Shown here: positions 35,381 through 49,200 of the stretch, piece after piece
How the letters are laid out: the number at the start of each line of letters is the position of its first letter
How positions within the stretch are numbered: position 1 is the first letter of the stretch
Origin: Anaeramoeba ignava
Lineage: Eukaryota > Metamonada > Anaeramoebidae
DNA length: 64,000 nt
Assembly: GCA_028826165.1 (NCBI GenBank)
Contig: JAPDFW010000081.1
Coordinates: 886,501-950,500 of the forward strand
Direction: 5' to 3'
Notes under the pieces: generated by a model
Database searches by the model: none
Seen by the model: only the letters and a program-made list of their open reading frames with translations
Told to the model about the DNA's origin: nothing
Made by a program: the position numbers and the translations under genes

Positions 35381-37254
35381 ATGTTTTTACAATTAATTTT
35401 TTTGAGTTTTCTATTTAGTTTTTCAATTGAAATAACGGGGTTTTGCAGAATTAATAAAGATTTCCAAGTAAACACAAATTTCACAGAATCCCAGCAAGCA
35501 GGATCATTAGCCTCATTTGAAGGAGAAGGAAGATTTTTGGCAGTTTGGGAAAGCGAGCATGAACAAAGATCGTATTTTGATATTTTCGGACAATTTTTCA
35601 ATTCGACAGGTGGGAAAATTGGGGAAGAATTCAAGATCAGTAACGACACAAGTTCAATAGAACAATCTCCTGAGCTCGCAAATTTGGCGAATGGAGGGTA
35701 TTTGGTTATCTGGGAATCATGGAATGTTGGGCTAAACAATGTTATTAAGTGTCAGATTTTTTTCAATAACGGAACAAAAAACGGCGACGAATTTGTTGTG
35801 CATCAAAGCGCAGATATTTACAGCGAATCTCCTACTGTCTGCGGACTATTGAATGAGGGATTTGTTGTTGTTTGGGAAATGTATTCAGATCAGAACAAAC
35901 TGGGAATCAACGGCCAAATTTATTTCGATAATGGAACGACAAAAGGAGATCAATTCGCACTGAATCCTGGCTTTAGGGGGATTTACAAGAATCGCCCGCT
36001 ATTGCAGATCTATCAAATGGTGGGTTTGTTGTTGTCTGGATGAATTACAACTCAAGTATATCATTATACAACATTTTGGGACAAATTTTCACTGAAAATG
36101 GAACACCTGTTTGGGATGTCTTCCAGGCAAACGATAACGACGGAAACAATAAAAGAGGTCCGTCTGTCTCTTCGTTGCCAAATGGGTGCTTTGTGGTTGT
36201 GTGGGAATCAATTTCTTTGGATGGTTTATATGAAATTGTTGCTCAGATTTTTTGGATCAACGGAACAAAAAATGGGGAAAAAATACCGATCAATGAAAAA
36301 AGGAGCACAAAGCCTGAAAGCCCCGAAGTTGTTGTTGTGTCTGAAAATGGGTTCCTTGTTGTCTGGCATTCTTATAATAACGATGGAAGTTCATACGGAA
36401 TTTTTGCGCAGATTGTGTCGCTTAATGGAACAAAAAACGGGAGCAATTTCCAAGTGAATGAGTTTGTAATTTCATCCCAGATTAACCCTGATGCCGCACC
36501 ACTTTTCGATGATGAGTCGTTTGTTGTTATTTGGGAGAGTGATTATCAGGATGAAAATGAATGGGGAATTTTTGGACAGATTTTTACTCGAGAAAGTGGG
36601 AATGTTGTTGGAACAATACCAGATCAGCACTACGATATTGGAGATCCGATCAGCTTCAATATTTCTTCTGGTCTTTTTGTTTTCGATAACATTAGCGATA
36701 TCGAGTACTCTTCCGAATTGCAAAATGGCGATCAACTTCCTCCATGGATCGATTTCAATCCGTTGTCGTATTTTTTCTATGGGGTTGCCCAACAAGCATT
36801 TAATCAGACAATCAAGGTTATTGCGAACAAGTACCAGTGTTCCTTCGAGCTGTTTGCGCCGTTCCAGCTTGTTGTTTTTGATACTATTTCCTGCAATATC
36901 TCCAACTTTTCCACGACAGTCACAATGTATTCTTCATTTGAATTTGTGTTTCCTGAAAATTTATTTTCGTTCAGCGTTCCAAGTGCGATTTCAACAAACA
37001 TGACGCTTTTGAATGGAGATCCCTTGCCGTATTATCTGCATTACGATCCGGATGAAAGTCGTTTATTTGGGACAGCTTCTGGTTTGGAGGAAATGGATCT
37101 CAAGATTATTGGGACTGAGAATATTTTCAATACTCAAGCTTATTCAATTTTGCATATTTTTAAAACTTATCCACAAGTTAGTTCAGTTTCATTTTTGTTC
37201 CCCAATTATTTAGTTGATCTGATGATTATTTTTATTTTGGGGATCATTTTATGA
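35381..37254 (+). CDS. Secreted seven-repeat propeller / cadherin-like surface protein
   Basis: About 624 residues. Start chosen at 35381 because it begins a signal peptide (MFLQLIFLSFLFSFSIEITG). Then seven repeats of the form GGFVVVWES-GxyGIxGQiFxxNGTKxGxxFxVN (for example NGGYLVIWESW, EGFVVVWEMY, NGCFVVVWES, ENGFLVVWHSY). The same unit is frequent in bacterial RTX/VCBS-type secreted proteins. Next are two He_PIG/dystroglycan-type cadherin-like modules (LPPWIDFNPLSYFFYGVAQQ, LPYYLHYDPDESRLFGTASG) and a hydrophobic C-terminus (YLVDLMIIFILGIIL) resembling a GPI signal or final anchor. Frame break at the G-run near 35975: the restored frame reads DLQESPAIADLSNGGFVVVW. An adhesive surface role is inferred. 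Confidence 0.8.
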
Positions 37255-37403
37255 AAAAAATTTAAAAATAAAATTAAAATTTACAAATAAAATTAAAATG
37301 AAAAAATTCATTTTCTTTTTTCAATAAAAATAATATAAATAAATAAAAATCATTTATAAAATCATTTATAAAATCATTGTTTTATTTTGTTTATTAATTA
37401 GAA

Positions 37404-40400
37404 ATGTTATCAGAAAATGAAGTATGCAAAGAAGGAGATCATGTGATGATATATGCAGGAAGACAAATTTTATTTTCGGTTGTTCTTGAAAAAGGTGGGC
37501 AAATAACGAAGAAGTTTGGCACAATTAAGCACAAAGATATTATTGGGAAAAAATTTGGGACTAGGCTAGGTTTTGTGAATCCTAATTATCCAGATATTTA
37601 TGTTTTGAAACCGTCACCTCATCTTTGGACTTTTTGTTTAGATCATTTTACGCAAATTATTCATTATACTGATATTGCAGTAATTGCATTTCAGTTAGAG
37701 CTTCGGAGCGGGAGTATTGTTTTAGAGAGTGGTTAGTAGATGGGAAAAATATTTTATAGTCAATACAATTACAATTTTAAATTTATTTTTAATTTGAAAT
37801 TAAATATTTTGAATTGAATTTAATTGAATATTTAATTGAATATTGAATTAAATATTGAATTGAATTGAATATTGAATTGAATTGAATTGAATATTAAATT
37901 AAATTGAATATTGAATTGAATTGAATATTAAAAATTGAATTAAATATTGGATTGAATTGAATATTGAATTGAATATTTAATATTGAATTAAATTAAATTA
38001 AATTAAATTGAATATTAAATATTGAATTAAATTAAATTAAATTGAATATTAAATATTGAATTGGATTGAATTAAATATTAAATTGAATTGAATATTGAAT
38101 TGAATTGAATTGAATATTGAATTGGATTGAATTGAATTGAATTGAATATTAAATTAAATTGAATATTGAATTGAATTGAATATTAAATTAAATTGAATAT
38201 TGAATTGAATATTGAATTGAATTGAATTGAATATTGAATTGGATTGAATATTAAAAATTGAATTAAATATTGGATTGAATTGAATATTGAATTTAATATT
38301 AAATATTGAATATTGAATTGAATATTTAATTGAATTAAATTGAATTGAATTGAATATTGAATCAAATTAAATATTGAATTGAATTGAATTGAATTCAAAA
38401 ATATTGAATGAATGAATATTGAATTGAATATTAAATATTGAATTGAATCGAATATTAAAAAAATCGAATATTGAATTGGAATTGAAAAATTAAATATATT
38501 GAATGGAATTAAAAATTAAATATTGAAATTGAATTGAATTAAAATTAAATATTGAAATGAATTGAATTGAATAAAAATTGAATTAAATATTGAATTGAAT
38601 TGAATATTGAAATCAAAATTCGAATATTGAATTGAATTGAATTAAAATATTGAATTGAATTAAATATTGAATTAAATAAAAATTAAAAATGAATATTGAA
38701 TGAAATTGAAATTGAATTGAATTAAAATTGAATCGAATTGGAATTGAAATGAATGAATATTGAAATTGAATATTGAATTGAATTGAATTAATATTAAAAT
38801 TGAATTAAATATTAAATTGATTGAAATTGAAATTGAATTGAAATTGAATGAATATTGAATTGAATCGAATTGAATTAAATATTAAATATTATTAAATTAA
38901 ATTAAATTGAATATTAAAATTGAATTGAATTGGAAATGAATTGAATATTGAATAAATTGGAATGAATTGAATTCAAATTGAATTGAAATTGAAATATTGA
39001 ATGAATTGGAAATTGAAATTGAATTGAATGAATATTGAATTGGGAATCGAATATTGAAATTGAATCGAATCGAAATATTGAAAATAAATTGAATTGAATA
39101 TTGAATTGGATTGAATATTGAATATTGAATTGAATATTGGAATCGAATACGAATGAATATTGAAATTGAATATTGAATTGAATATTGAATTGAATGGAAT
39201 TGAATAAAATATTAAATTAAATTAAATTGAAATATTAAAATTGAATTGAATTGAATATTGAATTAAATATTGAATCGAATTAAATATATTGTGAATTGAA
39301 TATTGAATTGAATTGGAATTGAATGGAATTGGAATTGAATTAAATCGAAAATTGAATATTGAATTAAATATTGGAATTGGAATAAAATGAAATTAAATAT
39401 TAAATGAATTGAAATTGAATATTGAAATTGAATATTGAAATTGAAATATTGAATTGAATTGGAATTGAATTGAATTGAATATTGAATTAAATTAAAATTA
39501 AATATTGAATTGAATTCAAATATTGAATATCGAATATTGAATTGAATATTGAAATAAAATATTGGAATATTTAAATTGAAGGGAATATTGAATTGAATAT
39601 TGAATGAAATGGAATATTGGAATTTGAAATTGAAATTGAATATTGAATTGAAGGGGATTGAATGAATTGAATATTGAATTGAATTGAATTGAATATTGAA
39701 TTGAATTGAATATTATCGAATATTGAAAATGGAATTGAATATTGAATTGAAATTGAATATTGGAATTGAATTGAATATTGAATTGGGAAATATATAAATA
39801 TTGAATGAAATATGAAATTGAATTGAATTGAAATTGAATATTGAATTGAATATACAAATATTGGACAAAATTGGAATTGGGAATTAAATTGAATATGAAT
39901 ATTAAATTGGAATTGGAATATTGAATAATGAATTAAAATCGAAATTGAATATTGAATATTAAATATTAAATAAATGAATTAAATATTGGTGAAAATAATA
40001 AATTGAATTAAATAATGGAATTGAATATTAAATATTGAATTGAATTGAATTAAATATTGAATTGAATTGAATATTGAATTGAATTGAATATTGAATTAAA
40101 TTGATTTGGATTGAATATTAAATTGAATATTGAATTGAATTAAATTGAATATTAAATTGAATTAAATTGAATATTGAATTAAATTGAATATTGAATTGAA
40201 TTGAATTGAATATTGAATTGAATTAAATATTGAATATTGATTAAATATTGAATTGAATTGAATATTAAATTGAATTGAATATTAAATTGAATATTGAATT
40301 GAATTAAATATTGAATTAAATATTGAATTGAATTGAATATTGAATATATTGATTTAAATTGATTTGTATTAAATATTGATTTAAATTGATTTGAATTAAT

Positions 40401-41022
40401 TTGAATTGATTTTTATTTTAAAAAAGGAACTGGAAGTGCTTCTCTCACAACTTCATTAGCAAAATTTGTTGCTCCATTAGGTCATGTTCATACTTTTGAT
40501 ATAGATAGTTCAAGAGTGGAAAATGCAAAAATATCATTGGAAAAAAACGGATTTGGAAATATTGTGAGCGTCTTGGAAAGAAACGTTGTTGAACAAGGAT
40601 TCCCGTTTGAAAAAGAATTCGCAGACTCTGTTGTTCTTGATTTACCTTCACCATTTTTGGTAATTGAAGAGGTTGCAAGAGTTCTGAAAAAAAGTGGAAC
40701 AATTTGTTCATTTTCGCCATGCATTGAACAAGTGCAACAAACATGTAGTAAACTTGAAGAAAATGCTTTTACTGGAATTGAAACATTTGAGTGTTTGTTG
40801 AGAGAACATAAGGTTTGTGTTTTTGGAGGATTTGTTGATGATGAAGAAAAAGAAAAGAAACAAACAGAAGATCAAATGGAGGTTTTTGAGTATAAAAGAA
40901 GAAAAAGAAAAAAGATGAAAGAAGAGAAAAAAGAAGAGAATATAAAACTATTCACAAGAGCAATTCCTGAAGCAAGAGGACATACTGGTTATCTTACTTT
41001 TGCAAAAAAAAACACATTTTAA
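37404..41022 (+). CDS. TRM61: tRNA (adenine58-N1)-methyltransferase catalytic subunit, Trm61/TRMT61A
   Basis: Exons 37404-37731 and 40427-41022; 307 residues, usual size. The N-terminal barrel (EGDHVMIYAGRQ) is followed by YPTxP-like and LKPSPHLWTF, then SAM motif I split by the intron: LESG | TGSASL. Then GHVHTFDIDSSRVENAK (binding acidic residue), VVLDLPSPF (DxPxP, motif IV), FCSF-type motif as ICSFSPCIEQVQQTC, and the C-terminal ARGHTGYLTFA. With Trm6 it methylates A58 in tRNA. The intron is 2,695 bp of GAATTGAATATT repeat, the largest in the window. Confidence 0.93.
37732..40426. repeat. Trm61 intron: GAATTGAATATT repeat
   Basis: 2,695 bp. Regular at 37800-38400 and 40000-40370. Between about 38400 and 40000 the units are irregular, with many GG, TGGAATTGGG and partial units. 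No ORF or exon remnant was found in it. Confidence 0.88.
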
Positions 41023-41132
41023 TCCAAAAATAAAAAAAATAATAAAAAATTAAAATTAAAATTAAAAGAAATTTGACTTGATGAAGTTGTTTTACTTTTT
41101 GTTTTTTTTGAAAGGAAAATTAGAAAAGAAAA

Positions 41133-44100
41133 TTAGAAAAGAAAAACAAAAAGGAAACAAGCCAAAAGAAGAGTGAAAGAGAAAAGAAGAGGAGAAGCAG
41201 CAGCAGTCAATGTTTTGGCTGTGCAGAAGTAGATAGGCTCTGAACGCAAACCATAAAGTTCACCGTTTTCTGCGTATATCTGAGCAAAATAGCAAGTTTC
41301 TGGAGTGACACTATAAATGGTTACAGTAAGATCAGTACCGTTATACGCTAGATTATTATTGACTTTGAGAATATAACCAGTGATAGTTCCTTCGGGTTTT
41401 GACCAAGAGAAAGTAGCATGAAGATTAGTGACATCAGAAACATTGAAATCGATGATCATTCCTGGAGCCAAATCACCGAATTGGGTTGTGAAATTAGAAG
41501 AAGAAGACCAAAGACCTGGACCGATTGAATTGACAGCGCGGACTTGGATTGTGTAGGTAGTTCCCGATGAAAGAAGGGTCGCATTGATACTTGTTGCGAT
41601 TGAGACGATGGTGCCGATAGTAGGCAAGATGGAGATCTCATAGTAATCGACAGGTCCTGATGGGGCATTCCAAGTGATCTCAAGAGAGGAGAGAGTTTTG
41701 GATGGATTTTGGAGTGAGGTAACTTGACCGGGAATTACTGAGGCAGATTGAAGGGTTTGTTGGGAGACGGTGGATGGGTCAGAAAGACCAACAATAGTGC
41801 GTGCGGAGACGTTGAAGGTGTAGGTTGTTGATGGAGAAAGGGAGGTGGCAAGGAAGGATGTGGATGTGGATGTGAGGGTCTGCTCAACAGTAACGCCGTT
41901 GATTACTTCGATTTGATAGTCAAGAACAGGATGTTCGTATGTGTTGAGTGGAGCGTCCCAGGAAAGAAGCACCTCGATATCTGAGTAATCGACAACGTGG
42001 AGGTTCTGTGGAGAGGTTGGTGGTTGTGCACCTGATTTCATTGTGCTGAAAATGAAGCGAGAACTGAACGGAGATGTTCCTGCTGCGAGTCTGTAGTAGA
42101 TCTTGAAGTAGTATTCTGTCTCTTCTGGAAGACCGGTGAGCGCGAGTTTTGTTTCGGTGGTTGTTTGGAATGCTCCTACTGTGTCGTTGCTCTTGAGATA
42201 GAAGATGGTGTAATTCTGTACACTTGGAACTGCATCCCATCCAATCACTAATGCGGTTGAGTTGGATTGGAGAAGATTGATAGGATAAATCGGTGGGTTG
42301 ACTCCAGCATTTGTTGTTCCACTTGTGTTGTTCTTCGCTCCATTGAAGTAACCGTTGTATGCGTAAACGTAGAATTCTAGTGGAGTGTTTGCGGGAAGTC
42401 CTCCAACAGTGGCTGTCATCGAAGTGAGATTGGTGGTATTTTCAATGAGAGTCTCGAAAAGAAGTGTGTTCATGAAGTATGTCTCGATGGTGTAGTTTGT
42501 GATTGATCTTAAACCAGTGTCAGCGGGAAGATCCCATGAGAAATCGGCGGAGTACGATGTCTGGGAATCCAAAGCAAAGTTCAGTGGTGCGGTGGGTGGA
42601 TAAGGTGCCTGCTGAGTTTCGAAGGTTGTCACATAGCTGCTTGGAGTTGATTGTCCGTTTGAGCAGTTGATAACCAGATTGTATGTTGTCAAAGACAAAA
42701 GATTTGTGATGTTTGCATACAAATTCAGAGTATTGATTGAACAATTTCCTTCAAATGAGCAGTTTCCATCGCCGGCATTCCACCACAAGATTGTGTAGTT
42801 GAGTTGATTTGGATCGATTCCTCCAGTGTGATCAGGAAGACCCCACGTGATGTCGGATGCGTTGTAATACTCGATCTTCTGCACGTTTGTTACGCTTCGT
42901 GGGAGATATAACAGTTGGTGAAGTCTGGACTACTTGGGTCTCGTTGTCGCTGTAGCATCCGCCAGAAGAGCAATATGCTCCTAATTGGATCGAATATAAT
43001 GTGCCTGCAAGAAGATAAGAAATGTTGAACAATTCGGCGGTGTTGTTTGTGATGAATTCGGGAGTTGTTGTGTTCGTCTCGAAGATGTAATCAGTTGCGT
43101 TTGCTGATGTTTGTGTGATCTCGATGGATAATGAATCTGGAGAAGTTGTATCCACAGTGAAATTTGGTTTGGCAAGTTTTGTTCTATAATTTCCGCCGCT
43201 GTATATATAGCTGTTATCTTTGTTCCCGTCCATGCGGAAATAGATATCGTAATCCTGGCATCCTGTGCCTGTGTCAATCTCTATTGTCAAATTGCAGTCG
43301 CTTGTGTCCACCCAACTTGTGTCATATTTGTACGAGAATTTTTCGCATCCGCTAAGACTGTCAACTGTCAAAGTGCACACGTATCCGTTCTCTACAGGCT
43401 CGATATTCGCACCAGTAATATTCGACATGTTAGCAATCACTGTTGTTGTTGAATTGGCTCCGTTGTAAGCATATGATGGATCGCAACCTGCATCACCTGC
43501 GGCAAAGACTGTGATTGAGTATTCCACCCCACCAATAAGATCGGTGGCATTATAAGTGAGCGAATCAACAGACAAACACTCGGCGCCAAGTGACTCGTTG
43601 TAGAGGAAATAGAAGGCGACGAGACCTTCGCCAAGAGTCAGGTTATTCCAAGAGCAGTTGAATCCGAGAATGGCTCGTTCGCATGTAAGTCCTGTGATTT
43701 GTCCCATTTTCGCGGCGATTATTTCCGAATTGCTTTCAAGTCCCGCCTCGCTTTCGAGACAATCCGAGGTTGCACAATATCGTACTTTTACAGTGTAGTT
43801 TACATTTCCTGGAATATTTGAAAGTGTGCAGTCATAATCACTGGGATGTGTAACACTTGAGAAGTTTTGCCATGTAGTACCATCATCAGTTGATACAATT
43901 ACACCTTGTGCAGCTGTGTTATCTGTAACGGTGAGACTGAATTCCTCAACTCCTGAAGTCGGAGTGACAATAGTAGGTGCTTTGAGACTTGTTGTGACGG
44001 TGACTGTTGAAATACTTCCACACAATCCCGATTGATCGCAAGCAGTCACATTGACTTCGTATTGGGCATTCTCAATGGTTGCAACGAAAACAATTTGTGT

Positions 44101-46038
44101 GGATGATGATTCGTTGAAACCACTGTCGGTATCGCTGAGACAGTTGTATGTGAGGTTGTATTTGTCGAGAGTTTGTCCGCCAGTGATCGCATCAAATGTG
44201 CAGGACACATTAACAGCTTGAATAATTTGGCAATCTAAATTTTGGACTGGACCGAAACGGGTGTAAATTGATGAGATGTTTGAAAGACCTTTTTCAGTAT
44301 CTGTGCAGCCTTCTGTGGAGCAAGCCCAGACTTCGATTGTGTAATTAGAGTTTGGAACCAAGTATGTTAATGATGTTGAAGTTTGATCGTTTGTGACGTT
44401 TACAATGGATGAATTTCCTGCGCCGTTATCATAGGAAACTTGGTAAGTATAGATGTCGGTTGATTGGTCCACATTCGGCATTGTCCAACTGACGTCAATT
44501 TGACTGTCTGATGGTGAGCTTAGTTGGAGATCGCCAGGCGCATCGATGTATGTTGTGATGTCCACTTGCGAAGAAGCAGTGCCATCGACGTTGGTTGTTG
44601 TGTTATACGCATAAATCTGGATCTGATAGTCGTAATTTCCAAAGATTCCTGAGTAGTTGACTGAGCTGAAGTTCTCATAGAAGACTGAACCGCCATCGTA
44701 GACGTTGATCACCTCTGTGTAAGTTCCATTGTAAGAAATCATAAAGGCAATATCTGATGCAGTGATGTTGTCCCATGAACAAGAGAAATTGGAATACGAA
44801 GGAGTGCAGCTGAGACCAGTAACTTGTGGTGGGATTACAAGTCCATCATATACAGCAACTAATCCGTCGGCGGAGTCTTGAGGAACCGCGCCAAATACCC
44901 AATTTCCTATCACAACCGCTCCGTATCCAAGTTTTCCTGTTGCGCCTAAAGTATAGTTTTTCAGTTGAGTCTCCTCGTTCCATTGGGTATTATAATAGTA
45001 GGTGAACAAACTTCCTTGTGAACTGTTGTATCCAGGTCCTCCGATTGCCATTATATCCCCCGAAATTGCCAAACTCGATCCGAAATACAAGTATTCCTCA
45101 CTTTCTACAGGTCCTAATTCCTGCACACTGCTCCATGTCTCTGCGCTGAATCCCAAAACAAGCACTTTTCCTGCTCCAAGAAGTGAAGCTGTTGTGTTTT
45201 CATAGAACGGTGCTCCGACAATAACATTTGTGCCGTCAATCGCGACAGTTGCTCCAAAAGTGTCATTTGCTTTTCCGTTAGGATCGATAAAACTCTGGTT
45301 AACTGACCATGAGGAATCGAAGTAGTAAAACTGCACAGAACCTTGATCCGCAGCTGAGCCAGGATCGTATCCGGGAACTCCAACAACCGCCCAAGTGTCT
45401 GTTATCGCAACGCTGAATCCGAACCTTGAGTTATCATTGCTCTCATTTGTCCAGTACTCCAACTCTTCATAAGTGCCCGAATTGTTGTAAATCACAGCGA
45501 CTTGTCCTTGAGTTGTATATGTGAGATTTTTGGTTGGAATTCCGACAAGAGCATAATCTTTTCCCATTGCAACGCTCAATCCAAATTGTTCCAAAGTGGC
45601 TCCATTTGGATCAGCATATCTTTGAACAAAAGCCCAACCGCTAACGGTTTTATTAAAGAACTCAACATGTCCTTGTGACACATTTACACCTTCCGTTGAT
45701 CCTGGTGCTCCCACAATCATATCAATTCCGTAAACGGAAACACTTGATCCAAATCTATCTCCTGCAACAGGCGAATCAGAAACTAATTTTTGACTGAATT
45801 CCCATGTGTCTCCGTTCAGATCGTAAATGTAAACACTTCCTTCTAATGATGATTCTGATGGTGCTCCAACTATTAATTGATCTCCTGCTGCTGTTATACT
45901 GCTTCCAAATAATCCTGATGTTGAATTCGTTAATGTTGCTTCTTGTGTCCATTCAAATACTGCTCCAAGTGTTGTTGTAAATAACGCACACACAACAAAG
46001 AATGCTAAAAAATATTTTGTTTGAATTGTTTGTTTCAT
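41133..46038 (-). CDS. FG-GAP beta-propeller and multi-FN3 surface protein, probable GPI anchor
   Basis: About 1,634 residues, no introns. Signal peptide (YFLAFFVVCALFTTTLGA), then seven FG-GAP repeats (FGSSITAAGDQLIVGAP, FGSSVSVYGIDMIVGAP, FGLSVAMGKDYALVGIP, FGFSVAITDTWAVVGVP and so on), as in integrin-alpha seven-bladed propellers. About ten fibronectin type III domains follow, some Cys-rich. The C-terminus is small residues then SPLLFSFTLLLACFLFVFLF with no basic tail, typical of a GPI signal. Dozens of NxS/T sites. One extra base near 42896-42902: FN3 homology (VTNVQKIEYYNASDITWGLP) begins in the new frame well before the old-frame stop at 42832. Composition is clearly more GC-rich than neighbours. 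Cell-surface adhesion is inferred. Confidence 0.85.
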
Positions 46039-46197
46039 TTAAAAAAAAAATTAAAAAAAAATAAAAAATGAAAAAAAAAAATTAAAAAAAATTAAATTAA
46101 ATTAAAGTGGTGAATTGAACTTTTTTGCTTTTTTTTTTTTAATTACTAATTATTCTCTTTTTTTTACTAATTTTTATTTTTATTTTTTTCTTTTTTC

Positions 46198-46213
46198 TTT
46201 TTTCATTTTTTTA
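46198..46213 (+). promoter_or_regulatory. T-run/CAT element upstream of WD40 copy 1
   Basis: TTTTTTCATTTTTTT ends about 13 bp before the start codon. The same element and the following TAATAATAA are present before copy 2 (49427-49441), so it was duplicated with the gene. Confidence 0.45.
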
Positions 46214-46225
46214 ATAATAATAATA

Positions 46226-49200
46226 ATGAATTTATTAAATCAAAATAATTCAATTACTTTTGGTGTTTCAACAATTTCTTTTCGAAGTCTTTGGCCTTTA
46301 AGTAATTATTTTGATTTAAATAATATAAATGAATATCAAACTCATTCTCCTCTTGGTCCTGATATTGTTCTTTGGGATATTCTCAATCAATCTCGCTCAA
46401 CAATTCTTCATTCAAATGATCAAGCTTGTTTTTGTTCTGCAGTTTCTCCTAATAATATTTTATTTGCTACAAGTTATTTTGGTGGAAATATTTTTATTTG
46501 GAAAAAATATTCAAAATTATTTGAATTAAAAGTTGAAAAGGATTATGTTATTGAACTTGGCTTTTCAAATGATTCTTCAAAACTTTTTGCTTGTACTAGA
46601 AATCGTCGAATCCCTAATCAACACCAGTTTTCTATTATTTATGTTTGGGATATTGATATTGAATCACAAAATTATAATTTGATTTATAAATTTACTGGTG
46701 ATCCAGTTACTGCTTGTTTTATTGATTCTTCTCATCTTTTTATTGGTGAATTTTGGAATAAAAAAAATAAATTATATATTGTTGATGTTTTAACTGGAAA
46801 AAAAACTTTCAAATTCAATTCAAAATGGAAAAATTATTCAGAAATAATGTGTTGTGATTTTTATTATCAAGAAAAAGTTTTAGCTATTGGTTTTTATAAT
46901 GGTGCTGTTATTTTATTTTTTCTAAATCAAAATCTAAATGAAAATCAAAATCAAAATCAAATTCAAAATCAAAATCAAAATGAAAATCAAAATGAAAATC
47001 AAATTGAAAATCAAAATCAAAATGAAAATTCAAAATCAAAATCAAAATCAAAATCAAATTCAAAATCAAAATCAAAATCAAAATCAAAATCAAAATCAAA
47101 TTCAAATTCAAAATCAAAATCAAAATCAAAATCAAAATCAAAATCAAATTCAAAATCAAATTGAAAATGAAAATGAAAATCAAAATCAAAATCAAAATCA
47201 AAAAATCAAAATCAAAATCAAAATCAAATTGAAAATGAAAATGAAAATCAAAATGAAAATGAAAATCAAAATCAAAATCAAAATCAAAATCAAAATCAAA
47301 ATCAAAATCAAAATCAAAATCAAAATCAAAATCAAAATCAAAATCAAAATCAAAATCAAAATCAAAATCAAAATCAAAATCAAAATCAAAATCAAAATCA
47401 AAATCAAAATCAAAATCAAAATCAAAATCAAAATCAAAATCAAATTCAAAATCAAAATCAAAATCAAAATCAAAATCAAATTGAAAATCAAATTCAAAAT
47501 CAAAATCAAAATCAAAATCAAAATCAAAATCAAAATCAAAATCAAAATCAAAATCAAAATCAAAATCAAAATCAAAATCAAAATCAAAATCAAAATCAAA
47601 ATCAAAATCAAAATCAAAATCAAAATCAAAATCAAAATCAAAATCAAAATCAAAATCAAAATCAAAATCAAAATAAAAATCAAATTCAAAATCAAAATCA
47701 AATTGAAAATCAAAATCAAAATCAAAATCAAAATCAAAATCAAAATAAAATTGAAAATCAAAATCAAAATCAAATTGAAAATCAAATTGAAAATCAAATT
47801 GAAAATCAAATTGAAAATCAAAATAAAAATAAAAATCAAATTGAAAATCAAAATCAAAATCAAAATGAAAATCAAAATCAAATTGAAAATCAAATTGAAA
47901 ATCAAAATCAAAATCAAAATCAAAATCAAATCGAAAATCAAAATGAAAATAAAAATTGAAAATGGTGAATTTTATCATTTGATTCAATCTCGAAAAATGG
48001 GTCCTATAAGAACATTAGTTTTTTCTAAATCAGGATTACTTTTTCTTCCAGCTGATCGTGGAAATTGTCTTGTTTATCATATTCATAATTTTTCTTGTAA
48101 TTATATTGATAAATACCAAGGTCCTCAAAATGGTGAAATTCGTGTACTTTTCCCAAGTTTATCAGGAAAAAATATTTGGATTAGTAATGAAAATGGACTT
48201 TATTTTATTAATATTTTTGATCAAATTGAATCAAATTTAAATTTATTAAATATCAATAATTCAAAACTTTTCCAAATATCTTTTCACACTCTTTCTTGTT
48301 GTGGACTTGCTTGTGATTCTGATTCTGAATTAATTTATTCAGGTGATCTTGCTGGAAATGTTTTTGTTTGGAATCCAAATAAATCACTTCTTCCACAATT
48401 TTCCAAAAAAATACAAGATACAAGTATAAGATGTATTTGTCTTTCAGAAAATAATTCAAAACTTGTTATTGGAACAATCGAAGGAATTATTTGGTATTGG
48501 AATTTAAAATTAAATCAAATTTCAAAACTTTTTTCATTAAAATGTCCAATTAATTGTATTAAATCATTTCATTTTTCAAATGAAGAATATATTTGTTGTG
48601 GAGATTTAACTGGAAATTTAATTTTTTGGAAAACTTCACAAATTAAACCTCAATCTTTTCAAATTCACAATACAGAAATTTGGAATTTAAGTTTTTCACC
48701 TTCAAATAAATTTATAATTACAGCAAGTGAAGATCAAACTTCAAAAATTTCTCAATTAAATTATCAATTCTTTTCAAATTCAAATTCAAATTCAAATTTA
48801 AAATCAAATTCAAAATCAAAATTTATTGAAAATATTCAAACATTAACAGGACATACAGCAGCTGTAACTTCATGTGATTGGGGAAATAATCAAAAAATCG
48901 AAATAGTTGCAACATGTTCTGATGATGCAACTATTAGACTTTATTCAGTTAAATATTCAAATTCCAATATTCCCACATTAGAACTTTCACAAATAATTTC
49001 AACAAATACTTTATATATTACTTATCTTAAATTTGATGAAATGATGCAAAATATAGTTGTTACAACAGAAGACGGATTTGTTGTTGCTTTTGAAATGGAA
49101 AACAAAAAAGAAATACTTCGAAAAAGATTTCATGGAGGAAGTGTTGAAGGACTTATTTATAATCCAAAAAATAAAAATTGGATTAGTTGTGGTTCTGATT

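Noticed and set aside
41456-43634. Short ORFs on both strands overlapping the FG-GAP/FN3 gene
   Set aside because: Shadows in the more GC-rich gene; no conserved sequence of their own.
47198-47987. Very long minus-strand ORFs of FD, LI or plus-strand IK repeats (also at 1816-2257, 25048-25473, 50160-50795, 53499-53870, 60231-60710)
   Set aside because: They are the unavoidable alternative frames of AATCAA-type arrays. The coding frame is fixed by the flanking conserved domains.
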